Positions 57,291 to 64,000 of a DNA stretch of 64,000 bases are shown one piece after another; the first letter of the stretch is position 1, and every line of letters starts with the position of its first letter. The stretch is from the NCBI GenBank assembly GCA_033964015.1, contig CM066919.1, positions 15,665,646 through 15,729,645 on the forward strand. The letters are read 5' to 3'. The DNA is from Scolanthus callimorphus (Eukaryota; Cnidaria; Anthozoa; Actiniaria; Edwardsiidae). The notes beneath the pieces are model-generated. The model worked only from the letters and a program-made list of their open reading frames with translations, was not told the origin of the DNA and searched no databases. The translations under genes were made by a program, and so were the position numbers.

Positions 57291-59643
57291 TGCCGATCCT
57301 CCGTGATGCCGATCCTCCGTGATGGGATCCGGCTGGTGGGTTGAAGGTCCATTTGATGCTTTGCTGTAGGAGGTAGTCGTGGATCTGTGCTTGATTCCAT
57401 TCTTCGATGGCTTCCTTGATCTCTCGCTCGCCTTTTACAAAGTTTCCTCCGTTATCAGAACGCATTTCAAGGGGTTGCCCTCTCCTTGCGATGAATCGGC
57501 GCATGGCGTCGATAAACGACTTTGTGTCTAGCGAGTGCGCAACCTCGATATGTACGGCGCGAATAGTAAGACAGGTGAATAGTACGCCATATCTCTTCAC
57601 CTTCACTCTCCCTCGACGCACTTCGAACGGACCAAAGCAGTCTACTCCAACATACGAAAACGGTGGCTTTGATGGGGTCACTCGATCTATTGGGAGACTA
57701 GCCATCTTTTGTTGTGCAGCAGGCGCTTGGCGTTTTCTGCAGCTAACACAGACATTGAGTATTCCTCGTATTGTAGATCGCGCATTGATAACCCAGAATC
57801 TCTCTCTCATCAGGGAGAGCGTGTGTTCGAGACCGGAGTGGCCGGACAGGTGATGGTAGTGCCTTGTGATTAGCTTAACAATGTAGTGGTTCTTTTGTAG
57901 CACTATGGGGTGTTGTTTTTCGGTTTCAATGGGGGCGTGGTGGAGTCGTCCTCCAACACGTATCAGGCCGTCAATTAATACTGGATCCAGCCTGTATAGG
58001 GAACTGCTCTTCCGAACATCGGTTCTCTTTCCCTCGCTTTTCTGGGGATCGGCTGGTTTCAGGTGGCGAAACTCCTCACTAAAGGAAGGCTTCTGGACGT
58101 GTATTAGAAGGGCCACCTCAGCGTTTTGCAACTCGTCTACTTCTATAAGTGTGATATTTCTTGCGTCTTGGAGACCAACTTGTTCACCAGCCTTTCTCTT
58201 CATCACAGCTTGCTGAAGCTTTCTTTTGTAACGCAATATCCAAGCAGTCGCCTTTCTGAGTCTATTCCATGACGAAAAATGCTCTATCATCTCTGTGATG
58301 GGGTCGGTTGTCACGTCAGTTGCGCAGACTATTATCTCTTTCTTTACCTCTGGATCGTTATCTGCAACCTGTCCGAGGTTTTCGGGTTGTTCTGGCCATG
58401 CGTGTGGTTGCTGGTAGAGAAAAGCAGGACCACTCGTCCAACGGGGGTTGAGAATGAAAGCATCGACTGACATTCCTCTTGACGCTTCATCAGCTGGATT
58501 CAATGCTGTGTTGATGTAACGCCACTGAGTATCTTCAGATTGGCTCAGTATCTTGGCTACTCTGTTAGCTACAAAGACTTGGTAGCGTCTGTCCCTGTTT
58601 CTGATATAACGGAGAACGCACGTGCTATCCGTCCAAAAGGTCGATGGCTCAAGTGGAAGGGTGATTTACTTCTTTATCATGGCGTCTAGCTTCGTTGCTA
58701 AGACGGCAGCTGTCAACTCCAACCGAGGGATTGTTACATGCTTGAGAGGGGCAAGTCTTGACTTAGCCATCACGAGTGCGCATGTTATCAGGCCGGACTG
58801 GCTTACGAGACGAAGGTATGAGACTGCTCCGTATCCGAGCTCTGATGCATCTGAAAAATGATGGAGTTCACAGGAATTGATCGATCGGAAGCCATCTGGT
58901 TGAAAACAGCGTTTGATGTCGAAGTTTTATAACTTAGGTAAGTCAGTAAGCCAATTTCGCCACTCCTTCATCTCCTTTTCTGGAATCGGATCGTCCCATT
59001 TCAACTTCTTTCGACTGAGCTCTTGCAAGATCAGTTTTGCCGGTAGGATGACTGGGCTAACGAAGCCTAGAGGGTCGTACAATGAACTTATGATTGAAAG
59101 GATTCCTCTTCTTGTTTCGGGTTTTTCTTTGATTGATATTTTGAAGCCAAATGTATCATCCTCCACCTTCCACTGCACTCCGAGAGCGCGCTCTATCAGG
59201 TTGTGGTCGAAGTCCAGATTTTTTACCGCAGCGGCTCTCTCGGACTCGGGAATGGATTGGAGAACTGATCGTTCATTAGACAGCCATTTGGTTAGGCGGA
59301 AACCACCTTTAGCCAATAGTGCTCGAAGTTGAGATGAGAGCTGAACTGCTTCTGTTTTGGTGGCCACGGACTTCAAGCAATCATCGACATAAAAATTGGA
59401 CAACACTGTCTCCACGGTAGCTCGATCAAATTCATGCTCGTTATCCTTGGCGGTTCTCTGTAGTGCAAAATTCGCACAGCTGGGTGATGATGTCGCGCCA
59501 AACAGGTGCACACACATCTGAAACTCGGTAGGGGGGCTGTCCAGATCGTAGCTATCCCACCATAGAAACCGTAAGTAGTTGCAGTCGTCTGGCCGGACTC
59601 GAACTTGATGGAACATGGCTTCAATATCTGCCATCAGGGCCAC
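57247..59643 (-). pseudogene. BEL-2 RT, RNase H and integrase, two in-frame TAA
   Basis: One minus-strand frame, starting within RT at [15 protein letters not shown] (59643). It carries FYVDD for the RT palm, then TAA at 58927-58929, RNase H-like FSDASELGYGAVSYLR, TAA at 58666-58668, WTDSTCVLRYI, integrase HHCC finger (HYHHLSGHSG...CVSCRK), and core VDCFGPF and SDNGGNF. Then CATCACGGAGGATCGG is duplicated, and the Trp-Glu of the usual GGxWER motif is not seen, so the third catalytic acid appears lost. Upstream, a TA-run frameshift near 59812 separates it from the protease frame. Confidence 0.85.
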
Positions 59644-59767
59644 TGGCTGCTCTCTGAAGCGAGTAAGGACGCCAACAAGTGAGTTAGTGAGGTCCGGCCC
59701 CTGTAACAGCGTGTCGTTAAGAGATGTTCCGCGCCACTTTGCCGAGCAGTCCCAGACAAGACGGAAC

Positions 59768-60930
59768 TTATCTGGCTTCTTTGGATTCCAGACATTGTGG
59801 TATGGCAGATATATCTTCTAGTGGTACTTGTCTTGCGTGACCCCTTGACACTAAATCTTGGATAAAGGCCTTGTACTTCTGGAACTGCGCTTCGTCTCCT
59901 TGTAGTTTTTTCTTTCCATAACGTAAGCGGTGCTCAGCCATAGGTCTATTGTTGTCTAAGGAGGGCGGGTAGGTTTTCCATGGCAGCCCTATTTCATAAT
60001 GTGAGTCCTTGAGAGTAACGGTTTTCTCCATTATGTCTAAGGCTTGTTTATCGTTGCGTGACATCGTACTGTCATCTTGTGCGACATCGTTAAATTCTAA
60101 TTCACAAAAACGTGCAAACTGCTGACTCAGCTCCGTGTCGGCTCTTATGAAACTCGATGTATGAGCCAGTCTTTCTGCATGCCTTCCTAGAGGTCCGTTC
60201 ACCGTCCAGCCTAGTAGGGTGCGAGTAGCGTAAGGACTTCCTTTAGCCCCCACTCTTATTTCGTGAGCCTCAGGAACATCGCTACCGATTAGCAGGCCAA
60301 CACCTGCATCGATGGGTGACAGTTGGATGTGTTGCAAGTGCGGCCATTGTTCTAGGTCTTCGTGTGTAACAACATCTTCTTTGGTTACTGGCAGCGTTTC
60401 GATAGAGAAAACTGATGGGAGATAGATTTGGTTCTCCTCTTTGAGATCTAAAACTTCTAAACTGACAACAGAGGAAGTTAAAGGTGCATTTGTGCTGTGT
60501 AAAGTAGTAAGCGATAAGCTGGTCGAGTTCCCTTGAATGCCTAGTTTGTTTATTAGTTCCTGAGTGCAAAAGGTAGTGTTTGACCCATTGTCCAGGAATG
60601 CATAAGTATCCACCGTCGTAGGTTTTCCCGGTACTCTGACACGTACTGGAACTATGGCGAGGCCAGTTACTGAGCTAGGACGACTGGTTGACATACTAAC
60701 AAACCCATTTCTCACTTCTTCTTGGTTCAATGCACTGGACTCGTTTCGACTTGCGTTCGTAGCGTTTGTACGCGCTTGTGAAGGGTTACTACCAGTCGCT
60801 CTTGCTGTCGACACTGGATGCAGAAAGGTCGAGTGTTTAGAGGTGCAGCCATCGACCTTACAGAAACTATCCTTTTGACAGTTGTGTGCGAAATGACCAG
60901 AATATAAACAATTATTGCACAATTTTTCTC
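59768..60930 (-). pseudogene. BEL-2 zinc knuckle, aspartic protease and linker
   Basis: Opens with CNNCLYSGHFAHNC (CCHC knuckle) and CKVDGCTSKHSTFLH. The protease core is FLDNGSNTTF (D-N-G-S), followed by LPSVFSIETLPV and LLIGSDV, and ends at a frameshift in GATATATC (about 59806-59815). The protease would cleave the Gag-Pol polyprotein. It enters from gag across a -1 shift at G-AAAAA-T (about 60925). Confidence 0.85.
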
Positions 60931-61851
60931 TAGAACAAACTTTTGCCTAACCTGGACAGATTGGTTGCGGAACCTCTCGCAGCGCGTTAGCCAGTGGTCA
61001 CTATCGCACAGCGGGCATTTAGGCTTTGGTCTGTCTCCTTCTGGTTTTGGCCTATTACCGTCCGGTAGAGGATTACTATTAATTCCGTAATTAACAGCTG
61101 ACCTTTGTTGTCTTGGGTTGGGTTGTTTGTTAGTTTGGTTGGGAGCTTGTTTGAGCTTAGGAGCTTCTACTTTTCCAAAGATAGGATGGCTGGCCGCTCG
61201 AGCCTTCTGGCTGACGAACTTAGTTACGTCTTCGATCGTGACGTCTCTGTCTTCCTTCTCCACGATACTGTCTACCACTTCGCGCCACCTTAACTTGAGG
61301 CCATAGGGAAGCCGACCTATTATCTTTTGTAAACTATCTTGACTATCTAATTTGGTAAGACATTTGAGTTCCTTTAGTGTATTTGTGCAGCTGGTCAGGC
61401 TTGTAGAGAACCCTTGTAGGGCAGCATTGTCTTCTGCCTTGATCGGGGGTCCTTCGGTCAATTTCAGTATTAAAGCGGTGGCTATCCGGTAGTTCTGGCC
61501 GTATCTCTCTTTCAACAGACGTCTGGCTTGGGTGTAGCAGTCTTCTTCATGCATGGATAGGCAACTGCGCATCAGCTCTTGTACTTGGCCCGATGTGTGT
61601 TGGATCAAGTAGAAGAGACGAGCGCTTGCACTCGGCGTTTTCCTCTCGATGAGAAGTTCAAACGCTCTAATGAAGCTACTGTATTCAGCCGGATCGCCAC
61701 TAAATACTTGCAAACTAGGTTGTGGTAAAGTCAATGAAGTCACGCTCTGTTGTTGTTGTTCCACGAGCAATTGTAGGGCGTGGCTCTGTCGGTCCTGGTT
61801 TTCCATTAGCCTTGACACAAGCTCCTCTTGTAGAGTGCTATTTTGGTTCAA
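60727..61851 (-). pseudogene. BEL-2 gag, DUF1759-like capsid
   Basis: Begins within ...QNSTLQEELVSRL, then LPQPSLQVFSGDPAEYSSFI, the DUF1759 start motif, through LKERYGQ, ALILKLTEGPP to VTKFVSQKARA. It then gives a CPLCDSDHWLTRC Cys/His block before the frame break near 60925. The N-terminal joint with the upstream frame lies in a C6 run near 61920. Confidence 0.85.
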
Positions 61852-62831
61852 GGCGGGCTCAACCTTTTGCCATGCGGTAGCAGTGGGTATTGGTGGTTCC
61901 GGTTCGTAGTTGCTGACCAGGGGGGCGGCTCCGTTGATGAAATACCATAAATTGGATAGCTTTGGGATTCTAGTCGGGGCCCATTTCCCAGCTTGTAGGA
62001 GACTGGGTCGGGTTTGACCGATGGACCAGGAGACACATCCTTGTAGGGCAAAGGAGTAGAACTATATTGCTCCAGAGAAGGAGAAAGACTAAAGTTGTTG
62101 TAGCCGTGACCCCCGGAAGGGCCAGCGGCCGCGTTGACAGCTGTGAGGCCTGTAGGCTTTTGGCCGTTAAGGGAAGAAATATATGGCACTTGAGCTAAAT
62201 GTGCCTTAATCATGGCGGCCTCTTCGGCCTCCGCCTTTTCGTAGGCCCTTTTCTCGGCCTCTGCAGCGTTTATTTCTGTCTGCAATTCAATCTCCGCCTT
62301 TTTTTGTTGTATTTCGAGCTCTTTCGCTTGTAGAGCGTGTAAGCTTTTGAGAGAAGCAGCTGTGGCCTCAAGAGCTGCTTGTTTTGCTGCTGCTCTCGCT
62401 TTCGAGCTCGAAGAACTCTTATTAGATCGCGAGGAGATTATCGAGCCTAAATTAGTTACCGAGTCCTGCGCTAGAATTTCGGTGCTTGTCTCTGCCAACA
62501 ACTTTGGACTTTCTGATGTTTGGGTGACACGAGACTTCAGTTCTTTCTCTAGGCACGCGATGTTCTCAACAACGCATCGATAATTTTTTATAGAATTTTC
62601 TATCTCCTTTTCATCAGTTAGTTGTTTATGGTATGTATCGTGTGCCTTTTGGAAAACACGGAAAGCTTTTCTTGCTTTATGGGCGGCTTCGTCGATAAGT
62701 TTTGTGTCAATATTATCTAGAGATTCTAGAAGTTCCCTGACCTTTATTACTCGTTTTGTGAATGTTGCTTTAGTGTAGATGCGTGCTTTCTTAAGCTTAT
62801 CAAGCCTTTCGAGGTCAACTCCGGAAGCCAT
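61848..62831 (-). pseudogene. BEL-2 gag N-terminal coiled-coil region
   Basis: ATG at 62831 (MASGVDLERLDKLKKARIY) starts a 327-codon frame: helical start, serine-rich SSRSNKSSSSSKARA, long Ala/Glu/Lys coiled coil (AKELEIQQKKAEIELQ..), then Pro/Ser-rich. The start is 148 bp inside the 5' LTR. Its last codons (about 61848-61925) are out of frame with the gag body, consistent with a lost C in GGGGGG. Confidence 0.8.
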
Positions 62832-62979
62832 TTTCGATAGCGGCTAAACAGGATATTAGCGGAGCCAAATTGCTTTTATCAAGTGACACAGATGTATGCC
62901 AGATGAGTCTTGGGAAATCGCTTCAATTCTTCGAATTCTTTTGACTTGATAGGTTTCGTGGACAAAATTCGAACTTTAG

Positions 62980-63854
62980 TGTAATTCCCAATTACATTAG
63001 GCGGGATTCTTGGTGCTATGGTGCAATCGAACTCGTCTTGATAATTTTTATACAGTTTATTTACGTTGATTATGATACATTCGGTTGAAGAGATTTGATA
63101 CGATGGGGTTATAGTAGATGAAATGACAATAACGACGATGATGACGGTTTGAACTGAAATAAATGTTACAAACCGAACTATAGCAAATCACAAATCAAGC
63201 AAACACGAAAGGTTACATATAGTGTAATAGTATTTGCAGGCGGCACAGGGGTATTTGCTCTCCGTAGGCAAATACTGGGAAAGTGAGCCAAACTACGCGT
63301 AGGCGGTGCCGCATGCATATACACTTTGCGATAACAAATATGATAGTTACAAATTCTAGCAAGAATGATCATACAAGGTTTGCATAACCTAAGGGACATA
63401 TACACAATATCCAAAAATCAATGCATAATATGACGTCCAAATGTTGTACAATATAACGAGATTAAGTCTGTATTTAGTGCTTTACCCATGTTGCACTTGA
63501 ATTGAATATGAAATCACGCGAGCTAGTAATAATTTGTCACAAGAACATAGTTTATAGATTTGCTTACTAGTCATTGTAGATGGTTTAATAATGAGAATAG
63601 GTTGACTTACTTTGTCTACGCAGCACCAAGTAGGATCGATGATTGTAGATTTGCAAATGGTTGATATATATGACTATAAATTGTGGCGTGTCTACCACGG
63701 TCGATTATATGAGCTATATAAATCCTACAAAGGCGTGCTTGACATTTTAGAAGTGATAACCTGTCATAACTAGTGAACTAATCTATTTACTTATCAGTGG
63801 TAAATTTATCGAAATTAATACTCTTGACATAAAGAACAAATTTCAAAACCAACA
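62980..63854 (-). repeat. BEL-2 5' LTR
   Basis: 875 bp, same ends as the left copy. It should contain the element promoter, but I cannot identify TATA or initiator elements with confidence. Confidence 0.95.
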
Positions 63855-64000
63855 GTACTAGCTTAAAGGATGAAAGATACTCCGAATAGTTAGTTTCATA
63901 GTGATATTCACTACAATGAACTAAATACCAGTAAGCAATATTTCGGTTTATTCTAAACCATATTCAGGCTACAAAGTTTACAGAGACGCGGGAAACTTTA
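63855..64000. other. Right flank of BEL-2
   Basis: Begins with the second GTACT duplication (63855-63859). The remaining bases show nothing recognisable. Confidence 0.6.

Larger units (their letters stand above)
55731..63854 (-). mobile_element. BEL/Pao LTR retrotransposon, full length (BEL-2)
   Basis: Two 875-bp LTRs (55731-56605 and 62980-63854) bound by TG...CA and by GTACT duplications enclose minus-strand gag-pol. By eye the LTRs differ at four substitutions and two one-base indels, so insertion was recent. The internal region has all BEL/Pao domains, but three frameshifts, two stops and one short duplication. PPT-like AAGAGGCCGGAA lies inside the 3' LTR border; no clear tRNA primer site is visible next to the 5' LTR. 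Confidence 0.95.

Noticed and set aside
62940..62979. tRNA primer-binding site beside the BEL-2 5' LTR
   Set aside because: The sequence after the LTR (minus strand CTAAAGTTCGAATTTTG) has no TGG start or clear match to a tRNA 3' end.

Overview
The window looks like non-coding, transposon-rich DNA of an invertebrate animal. A cnidarian, probably an anthozoan such as a coral or sea anemone, is my best guess. The reasons are the repeat content (BEL/Pao and degenerate Ty3/gypsy elements, an L1/Tx1-like LINE, many short TIR elements, ATCT and GGA microsatellite expansions), canonical GT-AG introns and a moderately AT-rich base composition. The species call is inference; no rRNA, tRNA or mitochondrial marker was found to support it.

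Layout. 1-10.6 kb: a TIR element at the left edge, AT-rich DNA with no recognised gene, a Ty3/gypsy gag-protease relic that carries a MYND-type zinc finger (5.5-6.7 kb), a 20-bp minisatellite, an inverted repeat enclosing an integrase-transposon fragment (7.45-7.8 kb), a second Ty3/gypsy relic split by an insertion at its protease active site (7.96-9.53 kb), and a LINE reverse-transcriptase scrap. 10.6-16.6 kb: a damaged plus-strand BEL/Pao element (BEL-1) with polypurine tract and 3' LTR start but no visible 5' LTR. 17.4-26.5 kb: a diverged tandem duplication, a 13-bp minisatellite, a LINE-like 3' end with a UUCG hairpin and a ~0.9 kb pure (ATCT)n tail, then ~4.9 kb of ~400-bp satellite-like repeats rich in X-box-like motifs, and a second ~1.1 kb ATCT array. 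26.5-33.6 kb: three tandem ~1.12 kb units followed by two tandem ~2.15 kb units; the first carry a MITE with a 9-bp target duplication, and the second show its empty site. 33.6-45.2 kb: low-repeat DNA, a TIR element, a long hairpin, the one convincing intact gene (two-exon, BEN-like, plus strand, 37.45-39.46 kb), and a spliced but stop-containing minus-strand gene of a probable transposase family with a deleted inverted copy nearby. 45.23-48.77 kb: a 3.5 kb giant foldback element with ~1.6 kb arms and a candidate 6-bp target duplication. 49.5-52.0 kb: an L1/Tx1-like LINE with ORF1 and endonuclease but no reverse transcriptase. 53.9-54.65 kb: a HECT ubiquitin-ligase C-terminal pseudogene. 55.73-63.85 kb: a nearly complete minus-strand BEL/Pao element (BEL-2) with 875-bp LTRs and 5-bp target duplications.

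Working together: only the BEN-like gene is a plausible functional host gene. Everything else reads as mobile elements at different stages of decay. The strongest unusual structures are the giant foldback with a copied 59-bp filler, the MITE with filled and empty sites in the same array, the MYND-bearing gypsy relic, and the intron-containing transposase-like gene. Several frame breaks fall in short homopolymers and tandem copies differ mainly in homopolymer length, so some lesions may be sequencing or assembly error rather than biology.
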